Assembly (NCBI GenBank): GCA_046295975.1
Contig: JBKBMG010000010.1
Span: 1 to 64,000 of the forward strand
Direction of reading: 5' to 3'
Source: UBA2357 sp046295975
GTDB taxonomy: Bacteria > Pseudomonadota > Gammaproteobacteria > Burkholderiales > Rhodocyclaceae
DNA: 64,000 nucleotides
Under the pieces are notes generated by a model that saw only the letters and a list, made by a program, of their open reading frames with translations, did no database searches and had not been told where the DNA came from. Positions 53,498 to 63,228 of the stretch are shown here, one piece after another (positions within the stretch are counted from its first letter, which is position 1; every line of letters starts with the position of its first letter). Made by a program: the position numbers and the translations under genes.

Positions 53498-54577
53498 TCA
53501 GCGCCGTTCAACCCCCAGCAACATGACCGCCGCCGTCGCCAGAAACAGGGCGCTGGGCGTCAGCGCTGCCAGCGCCGGGTGCCAGGCATTGATCACGCCC
53601 AAGTTGGAGAACAGACCGTTGAGCAGGTAAAAGCCGATGCCTATCATCACGCCGACGAACACCTTCACACTCACCCCGCCCATGCGGTCGTGCGTGAATG
53701 CGAAGGGCAGCGCCAGCGCAATCATCACCAGCGACGCGAACGGATAGACGATCTTCTTCCACAGCGCGATCTCGAATCGGTCGGCATTCTGCCGATTGTC
53801 GCGCAAGTGATTGATGTAGGCGTAGAGCGTGGCCACCGACATGCGCTCCGGGGCCACCATGAGCACGCTCAACACCTCGGGAGTCAGGTCGGAGCGCCAG
53901 CGCATCTCCGGCAGGGTCTCGAGCAGGGTGCGTTCGTCGGTAAAGCGCGTGCGGACGACCTCGATCAGGCGCCACTCACGCGCCTCGCCGTCATATACAC
54001 CACGCGCCGCTTCACTGAGCGACGAGAGCATGCGTTCCTCGTCGAAGTCGTAGATGCGCACCGCCTCCATGCTGCGATCCGGCAACACCCGACGCACGTT
54101 GATGAACCGGTTGCCGTCGCGCACCCACAGGCCGGAACGCAACTGCTGCGACACCGCCGAACCGGTCGCGGTCAGCTTCCACTGCTGCGCCGCGCGTTCG
54201 GCCGGCGGCGCCACGTATTCTCCGAAGACGAAGGTCAATACCACGAAGATCAGCCCGGTGCCGCCCAGGGTACGCAGCATCTTCAATGTGGACATGCCCG
54301 AGGCGCGCATCACGGTGATCTCGGAATGGCGCGCCAGGGTAGTGAGCGCGTACAAGGTGCCGATCAGGACGGTGATCGGAATCAACTCGTAGATCCGCCC
54401 AGGCAGGATCAACAACACATACACCAGCGCATGCTGCAACTCGTAGCCCGCGCGGCCGATGCTGTCCAGTTCGTTGATGAAATCGAAGAACGCGAACAGC
54501 CCGATGAAGGCGAGCGTCACCATCGCGGTCGACACCACGATCTCGCGCGCCAGGTAACGGGTCAGCACCGCGCTCAT
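53498..54577 (-). CDS. lptG: LPS export permease LptG
   Basis: LptG, with LptF and the LptB ATPase, pulls lipopolysaccharide out of the inner membrane. The 359-residue protein has three N-terminal helices (about 12-32, 60-80 and 100-120), a periplasmic beta-jellyroll (about 130-265) and three C-terminal helices with KIVYPFASLVMIALALPFAF, the coupling segment to LptB. Its ATG overlaps the lptF stop (ATGA). A much longer frame running into lptF sequence is rejected. Confidence 0.94.
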   Translation of the reverse strand: MSAVLTRYLAREIVVSTAMVTLAFIGLFAFFDFINELDSIGRAGYELQHALVYVLLILPGRIYELIPITVLIGTLYALTTLARHSEITVMRASGMSTLKMLRTLGGTGLIFVVLTFVFGEYVAPPAERAAQQWKLTATGSAVSQQLRSGLWVRDGNRFINVRRVLPDRSMEAVRIYDFDEERMLSSLSEAARGVYDGEAREWRLIEVVRTRFTDERTLLETLPEMRWRSDLTPEVLSVLMVAPERMSVATLYAYINHLRDNRQNADRFEIALWKKIVYPFASLVMIALALPFAFTHDRMGGVSVKVFVGVMIGIGFYLLNGLFSNLGVINAWHPALAALTPSALFLATAAVMLLGVERR

Positions 54578-55653
54578 CGCTTGCGCCTCCAGAACGGCAC
54601 CAGCACCACACGCCGGTAGAACATCACCACCACCAGCGCCCCGATCAACACATGCGGCAGCGAGACCGCGAGCGCAAACGGCATGCGCTCCTGCCCCACC
54701 CAGGCCTGGAAGACGCTCACCAGATTGCTGTAGATGAGATAGGCGAGCACGGCGACAATCAGGTTGTTGCCTCGCCCCGCCCGCGGATTCACGTAGGCCA
54801 GCGGGATCGCGAGCAGCGCGAGCAGCAGGCAGGTGATCGGCGTGCCGATACGGCTGCTCAGTTCGCCGAGATGTCGTGGCGTGGGATCGCGGATCAGCTC
54901 CATGGTTGGTACCGTCTTCAATCGCGCGTAAGCGCTGGCTCGGCGTGGTTCCTCGACCTTGACCGTGTAACGCTCGAACTCGAGAACGCGGAAGGCCATG
55001 GTGCCCGGTTGCCCCTCGAAACGCCGCCCGTCCTCGAGCACCACGTAGCGGGCGCCGCGTTCGTCGGTATGCACCGCCCCCTGCGCCGCCGCGACGATGT
55101 CCAGCACGCCGTCCTGCTCCGACACGACAAATACGTTGCGCAGCTTCTCGTCCTCGCCCGCACCGGTCTCGACGAAGAACACCCTTCCCGCGGACGCCGA
55201 CTCGCGAAACACCCCCGGCGCCACACGAGTCGTGTCGTCGCGCGCCTCCAGCGAGGCCTGATAGTCCGCACTCTTCTGGTTGGCCCAAGGCGACAGATAC
55301 AGCGACCCCGCCCCGGCGATCAACACGAAAGGCAGCGCAAACCGCAGCACCGGACCGACGAAGGCGGTCAGCGCCAGACCCGATGCCGCCCACACGACCA
55401 TTTCCGAATCCTTGTAGGCGCGCGCGAGCGACATCAGCACAGCGATGAACACCGACAGCGACAACACCACCGGCAACTGCGCCAACGCCCCGAGACCAAT
55501 CATCGACAACACCGCGTCGGCCGGCAGACGCCCACCCGCGGCCTGGCCGAGCAGACGGATCAACACCGTGGTGATGAGAATCGCGAACAGCGCGACGAAC
55601 ACACCCGAGGCGGACTGCGCAAACTCACGCCTGAGGGCGCGACTGAGGATCAT
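54574..55653 (-). CDS. lptF: LPS export permease LptF
   Basis: The second permease subunit of the Lpt exporter, also 359 residues, with the same 3-helix, jellyroll, 3-helix plan. MILSRALRREFAQSASGVFVALFAILITTVLIRLLG forms the first helix region, and GTPITCLLLALLAIPLAYVNPRAGRGNNL is the C-terminal coupling segment. It is divergent from pepA, a gene order common to many proteobacteria. Confidence 0.94.
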   Translation of the reverse strand: MILSRALRREFAQSASGVFVALFAILITTVLIRLLGQAAGGRLPADAVLSMIGLGALAQLPVVLSLSVFIAVLMSLARAYKDSEMVVWAASGLALTAFVGPVLRFALPFVLIAGAGSLYLSPWANQKSADYQASLEARDDTTRVAPGVFRESASAGRVFFVETGAGEDEKLRNVFVVSEQDGVLDIVAAAQGAVHTDERGARYVVLEDGRRFEGQPGTMAFRVLEFERYTVKVEEPRRASAYARLKTVPTMELIRDPTPRHLGELSSRIGTPITCLLLALLAIPLAYVNPRAGRGNNLIVAVLAYLIYSNLVSVFQAWVGQERMPFALAVSLPHVLIGALVVVMFYRRVVLVPFWRRKR

Positions 55654-55736
55654 TGTTCAGACGATGACGGAAGGAATGCGGCAGCGGGGCATGGCCAAGA
55701 CCTGCGCCCGGCATGCACGAGCGTTGTACGGGAGTT

Positions 55737-55766
55737 TTGACGGCCTTGCGACGAACGCGCCATAAT
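55737..55766 (+). promoter_or_regulatory. Promoter for pepA
   Basis: TTGACG (55737-55742), an 18-base spacer and CATAAT (55761-55766), 39 bases before the start. Confidence 0.65.
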
Positions 55767-55804
55767 CGGATGGATCGACGCATGGCATTCGAAAAGGAAC
55801 GTTC

Positions 55805-57295
55805 ATGGAATTTACCATAAAGACCGGCAGCCCCGAAAAACAGAAAACCCAGGTCCTGGTCGTCGCAGCGCATTCAGACGGGCCGCTGAGCGGTGCCACC
55901 GCCGCGCTTGACCTGGCCTACGAAGGCCGCCTGGCGAAGCTCGTCGAACGCGGCGACCTGGACGACAAAGCCGGCGCGAGCGTCGTTCTACACGATCTGC
56001 CCGGTGTGGCGGCAACCCGGGTGCTGATGGTGAGCCTGGGCAAACGCGAGGCGTTCAGCGAAAAGGCCTGGCGCGACACGATCACCTCGGCCGGAAAGTG
56101 GCTGGCCAACGGCGTGGCACGCGACGCGGTGCTCGCACTACCCGAGGTCGAGCTGGCCGGACGCGACGCCGCTTGGGCCCTGCTCCACGCAAGCCGCATC
56201 GTGCGTGACGCCGCCTACCGCTTCGACACGACCAAAAGCAAGAAGGGCGACGGCGACAAGGGCGCACGCAAGATCACCCTGTTGCAGCGCGGCAAGGTCG
56301 GCGACGCCGACAAGCTCGCAGTCGCGCGCGGTGCGGCCATCGCCGAAGGCATGTCGCTCACCCGCGAGCTCGGCAACCTCCCGGCCAACGTCTGCACCCC
56401 CACCTATCTCGCGGAAACCGCGCAGCAGCTCGGCAAGCAATACAAATTCAAAGTGGACGTGCTCGAACGCAAGGATGCCGAAAAGCTGGGTATGGGCTCC
56501 TTCCTGTCGGTCACGCGCGGCTCGCATCAGCCGCCCAAATTCATCGTCATGCATTACAAGGGCGGCAAGGCCAAGGACAAGCCGGTGGTGCTGGTCGGCA
56601 AGGGCATCACCTTCGACACCGGCGGCATCTCGCTCAAACCCGCCGCCGAGATGGACGAGATGAAGTACGACATGTGCGGCGCCGCCAGCGTCCTCGGCAC
56701 CTTCAAGGCGATCGCCGAGATGGGGCTGAAGCTCAACGTCGTGGGCATCATCCCCGCCACCGAGAACATGCCCGGCGGCTCGGCCACCAAGCCGGGTGAC
56801 GTCGTGACCTCGATGAGCGGCCAGACCATCGAGATTCTCAACACCGATGCCGAGGGGCGACTCGTGCTGTGCGACGCGCTTACCTACGCCGAGCGCTTCG
56901 ACCCGGCCTGCGTGCTCGACATCGCCACGCTCACCGGTGCGGTCATCATCGCCCTGGGCAAGATCCCCACCGGCCTGATGGCCAATGACGACGACCTCGC
57001 CCGCGAACTCGTCGACTGCGGCAATCGCGCCGGCGACCGCGCGTGGCAGCTGCCGTTATGGGATGACTACCAGGAGTTGCTCAAGAGCAACTTCGCGGAC
57101 ATCGCCAACATCGGTGGCCGCACCGCCGGATCAATCACCGCGGGCTGCTTCCTGGCACGCTTCACCAAGGCCTACAAATGGGCGCACCTGGACATCGCCG
57201 GTACCGCCTGGGTATCGGGCGACGCCAAGGGCGCCACTGGCCGTCCGGTGCCGCTGCTGTGCGAGTTCCTGATCGGGCGCAACGCACAGGCCTGA
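55805..57295 (+). CDS. pepA: Leucyl aminopeptidase (M17; PepA/XerB type)
   Basis: This 496-residue two-metal aminopeptidase is, in E. coli, also a DNA-binding repressor and recombination accessory. The C-terminal catalytic domain has VGKGITFDTGGISLKP (catalytic Lys), the NTDAEGRL signature (metal-binding Asp/Glu and catalytic Arg) and VLDIATLTGA. The N-terminal macro-like domain is about 170 residues. It is followed by holC after seven bases, the usual pepA-holC-valS order. Confidence 0.96.
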   Translation: MEFTIKTGSPEKQKTQVLVVAAHSDGPLSGATAALDLAYEGRLAKLVERGDLDDKAGASVVLHDLPGVAATRVLMVSLGKREAFSEKAWRDTITSAGKWLANGVARDAVLALPEVELAGRDAAWALLHASRIVRDAAYRFDTTKSKKGDGDKGARKITLLQRGKVGDADKLAVARGAAIAEGMSLTRELGNLPANVCTPTYLAETAQQLGKQYKFKVDVLERKDAEKLGMGSFLSVTRGSHQPPKFIVMHYKGGKAKDKPVVLVGKGITFDTGGISLKPAAEMDEMKYDMCGAASVLGTFKAIAEMGLKLNVVGIIPATENMPGGSATKPGDVVTSMSGQTIEILNTDAEGRLVLCDALTYAERFDPACVLDIATLTGAVIIALGKIPTGLMANDDDLARELVDCGNRAGDRAWQLPLWDDYQELLKSNFADIANIGGRTAGSITAGCFLARFTKAYKWAHLDIAGTAWVSGDAKGATGRPVPLLCEFLIGRNAQA

Positions 57296-57302
57296 TCCAG
57301 CC

Positions 57303-57740
57303 ATGACCCGGGTCCGCTTCTACCACAACGCCGCCGACCCGCTCGCACTCGCTTGCGAGCTGGTTGGCCGCGCCTATGGAAGCGGGCGTCGCATCGCTAT
57401 CCGCACCGCCGACCCAGCCAGCGCGCGCCGGCTCGACGCAATGCTGTGGACCTTCGACGCGCGCGCCTTCATCCCCCACGTGCTGGCCGATTCGCCGCTC
57501 GGCGCGGAAACGCCGGTGCGCATCGCCAGTGTCGGCCACGAGCCCGACTGGCACGACGACGAGATGCTGTTCAATCTCGCCGCCGACGAACCGGCTCATC
57601 CCGAGCGCTTCAGGATGGTGGTAGAAATCGTCGGCCAGAGTGAGTCGGACAAGTTACCGGCGCGCCTGCGCTGGCAACGCTACAAGGCCGCGGGTTTCGA
57701 CCTGCAGGCTTTCGACGCGGTACGCAGGGAGGCCCTATGA
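57303..57740 (+). CDS. holC: DNA polymerase III chi subunit
   Basis: Chi, with psi, links the clamp loader to SSB at the replication fork. The 145-residue protein opens MTRVRFYHNAADPLALACELVGRAYGSGRRIAI and carries LDAMLWTFDARAFIPHVLADSP, both typical of HolC, and RWQRYKAAGFDL near the end. The stop overlaps the next start (ATGA). Confidence 0.93.
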   Translation: MTRVRFYHNAADPLALACELVGRAYGSGRRIAIRTADPASARRLDAMLWTFDARAFIPHVLADSPLGAETPVRIASVGHEPDWHDDEMLFNLAADEPAHPERFRMVVEIVGQSESDKLPARLRWQRYKAAGFDLQAFDAVRREAL

Positions 57741-58219
57741 GTGACAAGCACGCACCGTTCCGCGACACCGACGCCGAACTGCGCGAAGCAGACCTGCTTC
57801 TGGACAAGGCCGACGCCCTGCTGCGCCGCCACAGAGGCTCGGACACCCCCACGCGCGAAACCGACATGAGCTTCAACGACATCCCCATCCTGACCGACGT
57901 GATCGAGGACTTCGGCATGCTGCCGCCCCTCGACACCACCACTGCCAAACCGTCCGCGTCCGCGCCCACTCCGCACGTACCCGATTCGGCCGAATCGATC
58001 GAACTGGTCGAGTACCTCATCAGTCTCGACACTGAAATCGCACGTGAGATCGAAGCCTGGTTCGCTCGCGAGTTACCCCAGATCGTCGAACGCGAACTCG
58101 AGCGCCTGTCGGTGAGGCTGCGCGAAGAGATGACCGCCCACGTCAAGGCCACCCTGCTGCCATCACTGTCGGAGCGCATCTCCGAGAAGCTGGCGCAAAT
58201 CCCCCGCATCAAGCGCTGA
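57737..58219 (+). CDS. Unrecognised small acidic protein between holC and valS
   Basis: This is a 160-residue soluble protein. The N-terminal part is charged and helical (TDAELREADLLLDKADALLRRH). The centre is Pro/Thr/Ala-rich and contains SFNDIPILTDVIED. The C-terminal 75 residues are a predicted long amphipathic helix pair (IELVEYLISLDTEIAREIEAW, then ELERLSVRLREEMTAHVKATLL). The DIPxLTDVI-type motif recalls a betaproteobacterial family of unknown function (perhaps DUF2486), but I cannot confirm it. ATGA overlap with holC implies coupled translation. Confidence 0.75.
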   Translation: MSDKHAPFRDTDAELREADLLLDKADALLRRHRGSDTPTRETDMSFNDIPILTDVIEDFGMLPPLDTTTAKPSASAPTPHVPDSAESIELVEYLISLDTEIAREIEAWFARELPQIVERELERLSVRLREEMTAHVKATLLPSLSERISEKLAQIPRIKR

Positions 58220-58269
58220 CCCCGCCCCACCCGCTGGCCGACGACCGCGGAGCGCCCGGGCGCATCCGC

Positions 58270-58275
58270 TATAAT
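58270..58275 (+). promoter_or_regulatory. Candidate -10 element for valS
   Basis: TATAAT within CGCTATAATCGC, 33 bases before the valS start. No -35 match is found; valS may also be read from the pepA promoter. Confidence 0.4.
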
Positions 58276-58307
58276 CGCCGCTTTGCCTTCAGACTTTCAG
58301 GTACATC

Positions 58308-61148
58308 ATGGAACTGGCCAAGAGTTTTGAGCCGGCGGCGATCGAGGCCCGCTGGTATCCGGAATGGGAATCGCACGGCTATTTCGCCGCTGGCAAGGAC
58401 AAATCCGAGCCGAACGCGTTCTGCATTCTGATGCCGCCGCCCAACGTCACCGGCACGCTTCACATGGGCCACGGCTTCAACCAGACCATCATGGATGGTC
58501 TGACCCGCTACCACCGCATGCGGGGTTTCAACACCTTGTGGCAGCCCGGTACCGATCACGCCGGTATCGCCACGCAAATCGTCGTCGAACGCCAGCTGGA
58601 CGCCCAGGGCGTCAGCCGCCACCAGCTTGGCCGCGATCAGTTCCTCAAGAAGGTCTGGGAATGGAGGCACTTCTCCGGCGGCACGATCACCGGTCAGATG
58701 CGCCGCCTGGGTGCCTCGCCGGATTGGTCGCGCGAACGCTTCACCATGGACGAGGGGCTGTCGCGCACCGTCACCGAGACCTTTGTGCGCTTGTATCGCG
58801 AAGGCCTGATCTATCGCGGCAAGCGTCTGGTGAACTGGGATCCCAAGCTCGGCACCGCGGTGTCCGACCTCGAGGTGGTCTCGGAAGAGGAAGACGGCTT
58901 TCTGTGGCATATCCTCTATCCGTTCAGCGACGGCCCGATCGGCGGTCTTGCCGGCCTCACCGTGGCCACCACCCGACCCGAGACCATGCTCGGCGACGTC
59001 GCGGTGATGGTGCACCCCGAGGACGAACGCTACGCCCACCTCATCGGGAAGACCGTGCGGCTGCCGTTGTGCGACCGCGACATCCCAATCATCGCCGACG
59101 ACTATGTGGACCGCGAGTTCGGCACCGGCTGCGTCAAGGTCACCCCAGCGCACGACTTCAACGACTACGCGGTCGGCCAGCGCCACGGTCTGCCCATGAT
59201 CAGTGTGCTGCGCCTGGACGCGCACGTCAGCGACGAGGCCCCCGAAAAGTACCGCGGCCTGGACCGCTTCGTCGCGCGCGAGGCCATCGTCCAGGATCTC
59301 GAGGCACTCGGCTTGCTCGCCGGCATCAAGCCGCACAAACTCATGGTGCCGCGCGGCGACCGTACCGGCGCGGTGATCGAGCCGATGCTGACCGACCAGT
59401 GGTTCGTGGCGATGAGCAAGCCCGGCGCCGACGGCCGCTCGATCACCCAGAAGGCGCTGGACGTGGTCGCCTCCGGCGAGATCAGGTTCTACCCCGAGAA
59501 CTGGGTAAATACATACAACCAGTGGCTCAACAACATCCAGGACTGGTGCATTTCCCGCCAGTTGTGGTGGGGGCATCAGATCCCCGCATGGTACGGCGAC
59601 GAGGGCCGCTGCTGGGTCGCCCACGACGAGGCCGAAGCACGCACACTCGCCGCGCGCGACGGCTACGACGGCCCGCTGCAGCGCGACGAGGACGTGCTCG
59701 ACACCTGGTACTCCTCCGCCCTGTGGCCCTTCTCCACACTGGACTGGACGCCGGAGTGGCCACAGCAGTCCAATGATGCGCTCGACCTCTATCTGCCCTC
59801 GTCGGTACTCGTCACCGGCTTCGACATCATTTTCTTCTGGGTGGCGCGCATGGTGATGATGACGACCCACATCACCGGCAAGATCCCGTTCAGGCATGTC
59901 TACGTGCATGGCCTGATCCGGGATGCCGAAGGCCAGAAGATGTCGAAATCGAAGGGCAACGTGCTCGACCCGATCGACCTCATCGACGGCATCGACATCG
60001 AGTCCCTGGTGAAGAAGCGCACCTTCGGGCTGATGAACCCCAAGGACGCCCAGAAAATCGAGAAGAAGACGCGCAAGGAGTTCCCGGAAGGCATTCCCGC
60101 CTTCGGCACCGACGCGCTGCGCTTCACCTTCGCCAGCCTCGCCAGCCCCGGGCGCGACATCAAGTTCGACCTTGCCCGTTGCGAGGGCTACCGCAACTTC
60201 TGCAACAAGTTGTGGAACGCCACCCGCTTCGTGCTGATGAACACCGAAGGCCACGACTGCGGTCTCGGCGAACACGGCGCCGACCAGTGCGCACCCGGCG
60301 GCTATCTGGACTTTTCCTTCGTGGACCGCTGGATCGTGTCGCGCCTGCAGCGCACCGAAGCGGACGTCGCCCGCCATTTCGAGGACTACCGCTTCGACCT
60401 CGTCGCCAAGACGGTGTACGAGTTCGTCTGGGACGAGTACTGCGACTGGTACCTGGAACTGGCCAAGGTGCAGATCCAGAACGGCACCCCCGAGCAACAA
60501 CGCGCCACCCGCCGCACCCTGTTGCGGGTGCTGGAAACCGTGCTGCGCCTCGCCCACCCGCTCATCCCCTTCATCACCGAGGAGCTGTGGCAGACAATCG
60601 CACCACTGGCCGGGCGCAAGGATTCGGACAGCCTGATGCTTGCGCGCTACCCGGCAGCCGACCCGTCGCGCGTCGACGAGACGGCGGAGGCCCGCATGGA
60701 TACGCTCAAGGCCCTGGTGCACACCTGCCGCAACCTGCGCGGCGAGATGGGGATTTCTCCGGCCCAGCGCCTGCCGCTGCTGCTTGCCGGCGAGGCCGAC
60801 ACGCTCGCCCCCTTCGTGCCCTATCTCGCCGGCCTCGCCAAGCTGTCCGACGTCGAACTGGTCGCCGACATTCCGGCCGATGCCCTCGCCCCGGTCGCAG
60901 TGGCGGGTGGGCACAAGCTCATGCTCAAGGTGGAAATCGACGTGGCCGCCGAACGCGAGCGACTGAGCAAGGAAATCGCCCGGCTGGAGGGCGAGGTGAC
61001 CAAGGCCGACGCCAAACTCGGCAACGCGAGTTTTGTCGAACGGGCACCGGCGGCGGTCGTCGAGCAAGAGCGAGCCCGCCTCGCCACCTTCAACGAAAGC
61101 CTGGACAAGCTGCGCCCGCAACTCGCCCGGCTGATGGCTCACAAGTGA
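58308..61148 (+). CDS. valS: Valyl-tRNA synthetase
   Basis: This 946-residue class Ia synthetase has the HIGH motif as PPPNVTGTLHMGHG near residue 43 and the KMSKSKGN loop near 545. A CP1 editing domain lies between (TTRPETMLGDVAVMVHPED), followed by a helical anticodon-binding domain. The C-terminal coiled coil typical of ValS (about 880-946, ERERLSKEIARLEGEVTKADAKL) ends the protein. Length agrees with E. coli ValS (951). Confidence 0.97.
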   Translation: MELAKSFEPAAIEARWYPEWESHGYFAAGKDKSEPNAFCILMPPPNVTGTLHMGHGFNQTIMDGLTRYHRMRGFNTLWQPGTDHAGIATQIVVERQLDAQGVSRHQLGRDQFLKKVWEWRHFSGGTITGQMRRLGASPDWSRERFTMDEGLSRTVTETFVRLYREGLIYRGKRLVNWDPKLGTAVSDLEVVSEEEDGFLWHILYPFSDGPIGGLAGLTVATTRPETMLGDVAVMVHPEDERYAHLIGKTVRLPLCDRDIPIIADDYVDREFGTGCVKVTPAHDFNDYAVGQRHGLPMISVLRLDAHVSDEAPEKYRGLDRFVAREAIVQDLEALGLLAGIKPHKLMVPRGDRTGAVIEPMLTDQWFVAMSKPGADGRSITQKALDVVASGEIRFYPENWVNTYNQWLNNIQDWCISRQLWWGHQIPAWYGDEGRCWVAHDEAEARTLAARDGYDGPLQRDEDVLDTWYSSALWPFSTLDWTPEWPQQSNDALDLYLPSSVLVTGFDIIFFWVARMVMMTTHITGKIPFRHVYVHGLIRDAEGQKMSKSKGNVLDPIDLIDGIDIESLVKKRTFGLMNPKDAQKIEKKTRKEFPEGIPAFGTDALRFTFASLASPGRDIKFDLARCEGYRNFCNKLWNATRFVLMNTEGHDCGLGEHGADQCAPGGYLDFSFVDRWIVSRLQRTEADVARHFEDYRFDLVAKTVYEFVWDEYCDWYLELAKVQIQNGTPEQQRATRRTLLRVLETVLRLAHPLIPFITEELWQTIAPLAGRKDSDSLMLARYPAADPSRVDETAEARMDTLKALVHTCRNLRGEMGISPAQRLPLLLAGEADTLAPFVPYLAGLAKLSDVELVADIPADALAPVAVAGGHKLMLKVEIDVAAERERLSKEIARLEGEVTKADAKLGNASFVERAPAAVVEQERARLATFNESLDKLRPQLARLMAHK

Positions 61149-61223
61149 GGCGTTCCGCGCAAGACGGCCAGCCCTCAGGAGACGCTCCGGGGGCCTGCAT
61201 GCCCTGTTGCGGGCGCTGATACG

Positions 61224-63155
61224 ATGGGCCTGGAGCACCCCCCGCTGTGGCGACGCCTGGCCTCGCTCCTGGGTTCGTCCTTCGACTCCCACGGCTGCCG
61301 ACTGATGATGGGCGCGGCCGCGCTGCTGACCTTGCTGCTTGGCACGAGTCTGGTCTTCCTCGCGGGGGAACGCCCGGTTCTCGCGGTAATCGCGCTGATC
61401 GTGGTGGCGGTCGGCGCACTGGCCTCGATGGTCGCCCTGCCACGCGCCTGGCGGTCGATACGCGCGCTGGATCTGGCGATGTCCGGCGCCCATGATGGAC
61501 TGTTCGAATGGGATCCGCGCAGCAAGCGGCTGGACGTCAGCGACCGGCTGCGTTCCATGCTCGGATACGGCCGCGGCTTTCTCCACAGCAGCGACACCTG
61601 GCTGGACCTGGTCCACCCCGACGACAGGCAGAAATACAACCGCGCGGTTGCCCGCCATCTGAAGGGCGAAACCGACCACTTCTATTGCGAATACCGGGTA
61701 CGCGCCCATACCGGCGACTACCGCTGGCTCGCTGCCCGCGGCCTGGCCGAGCGCAATCGCCACGGCCGCGCCACGCTTATGGCCGGCTCGGTGGCGGACA
61801 TTACCGATCGGGTCGAGCACGAGCACCGCGCCCGCGAACTGGCGCTGAAGGACCAGCTTACCGGCCTGCCCAATCGCCGCAGCCTGCTCGAACGCTTGCC
61901 GGCAGCAATCGCGGAAGCGCGACGATCGCACGGACTGGTAGCGATCATGTTCATCGACCTCGACCGCTTCAAGCTGGTGAACGACGCCTACGGCCATCAC
62001 CTGGGCGATCTACTGCTGGTCGCGATCGCCCACCGTCTGCCCTCGGCCCTGCGAGCCTACGACGCCTTGGTGCGCCAGGGAGGCGACGAGATGACGGTGC
62101 TGCTGGCAGGGCTGTCGGACGTGACCGAAGCGCGGTCGGTCGCCGAACGCCTGCTCGAACTGATTGCCGAACCGGCGATGATCGACGGCAACGAAATCCG
62201 AGTGACCGCCAGCATCGGCATCGCGCTCTTCCCACGCGACGGCGAGGAAGCCGACACCCTGCTACGCAGCGCCGATCTGGCCATGTACGAGGCCAAGGCG
62301 CAGGGCGGCAACAACCTGCGCTTCTTCGAGCCGCGCATGCGCGAACAGGCGAGCGGCCGGATCAAACTGGAGAGCCGCTTGCGCGTCGCAATCGAGAACG
62401 GCGACCTGACCCTGCATTACCAGCCGCAACGTCGCTTCGCCGACGGCACACTTTACGGCGCGGAAGCCCTGGTGCGCTGGCAGGATGGTGACCGGCTGGT
62501 GCGCCCCGACCACTTCATCCCACTGGCCGAGGAAATCGGTCTCATCGAGCCACTGGGGCGCTGGGTGATGCACGAGGCGACACACCAGATGGCCGCCTGG
62601 CACGGCTCCCTGCCGCCCGACTTCCTGCTGTCGATCAACCTCTCGCCGCGTCAGTTCCTGCGCGACACGGTATCCCGCGACCTGTTCGCCGCCTGTGCCG
62701 ACACCGGACTTTCACCGGAGCAGATTTGCCTGGAAGTGACCGAGTCGGTGTTGCTCCACCCTGAGACCAGCGCCGTGCGCACCCTCAACGACCTGCATGC
62801 GTCCGGCTTCAAGATCGCGCTGGACGACTTCGGCACCGGTTATTCGTCGCTCGCCTACCTGCAGTTGCTCGACATCGATTGCCTGAAGATCGACAAATCA
62901 TTCATCGCCAACCTCGACCTCGCGCTCACCGCACGTGGCGCACGCAATGGCGCGGCCATCGTCAGCGCGATGATCGCCCTGGCTCACCGCCTGGGCTACG
63001 ACGTCGTGGCCGAAGGCGTGGAATCCGCCGATCAGAGCGAATGGCTGCGCACACTGGGCTGCGACTACTGCCAGGGCTACTACTACGCCCCGCCACTGGC
63101 GGCGGCTGAGTTCGCGCGCCAGATACTGAGCGCTCAATCCCGTCCGACAATATGA
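61224..63155 (+). CDS. PAS-GGDEF-EAL membrane protein, probable c-di-GMP phosphodiesterase
   Basis: A 643-residue protein: two TM helices (about 30-50 and 53-75); PAS/PAC (about 85-205, LFEWDPRSKRLDVSDRLR to ADITDR); GGDEF domain (about 210-375); and EAL domain (about 385-640). The cyclase motif reads GGDEM near 285 (Phe to Met) after an intact RAYD inhibitory site, so cyclase activity is doubtful. The EAL domain keeps EALVRW (near 414), NLSPRQF, EVTES, DDFGTGYSSLAYL, KIDKSF and VAEGVE, so hydrolysis of c-di-GMP is expected, perhaps with GTP or c-di-GMP sensing by the GGDEF part. Confidence 0.9.
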   Translation: MGLEHPPLWRRLASLLGSSFDSHGCRLMMGAAALLTLLLGTSLVFLAGERPVLAVIALIVVAVGALASMVALPRAWRSIRALDLAMSGAHDGLFEWDPRSKRLDVSDRLRSMLGYGRGFLHSSDTWLDLVHPDDRQKYNRAVARHLKGETDHFYCEYRVRAHTGDYRWLAARGLAERNRHGRATLMAGSVADITDRVEHEHRARELALKDQLTGLPNRRSLLERLPAAIAEARRSHGLVAIMFIDLDRFKLVNDAYGHHLGDLLLVAIAHRLPSALRAYDALVRQGGDEMTVLLAGLSDVTEARSVAERLLELIAEPAMIDGNEIRVTASIGIALFPRDGEEADTLLRSADLAMYEAKAQGGNNLRFFEPRMREQASGRIKLESRLRVAIENGDLTLHYQPQRRFADGTLYGAEALVRWQDGDRLVRPDHFIPLAEEIGLIEPLGRWVMHEATHQMAAWHGSLPPDFLLSINLSPRQFLRDTVSRDLFAACADTGLSPEQICLEVTESVLLHPETSAVRTLNDLHASGFKIALDDFGTGYSSLAYLQLLDIDCLKIDKSFIANLDLALTARGARNGAAIVSAMIALAHRLGYDVVAEGVESADQSEWLRTLGCDYCQGYYYAPPLAAAEFARQILSAQSRPTI

Positions 63156-63161
63156 AACGGA

Positions 63162-63181
63162 AACGCCCCCGAAGGGGCGTT
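63162..63181. terminator. Bidirectional hairpin between the GGDEF-EAL gene and tusA
   Basis: AACGCCCC, CGAA loop, GGGGCGTT: a perfect 8-bp stem with a tetraloop placed seven bases after the stop. The T run is minimal on both sides. Confidence 0.65.
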
Positions 63182-63228
63182 GCGTGCGGTACCGGATGCG
63201 ACTCAAGCTCCGGCGATCCAGCTTTTCT

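Noticed and set aside
53498..55393. 631-codon frame for lptG
   Set aside because: The first 270 codons overlap lptF out of frame; LptG homology starts at the ATG at 54577.
58269..62000. 1243-codon open frame on the minus strand opposite valS and the GGDEF-EAL gene
   Set aside because: It is a mirror of two clear genes in high-GC sequence. The translation shows no domain and is rich in His/Gly/Val/Asp, as antisense of biased codons gives.
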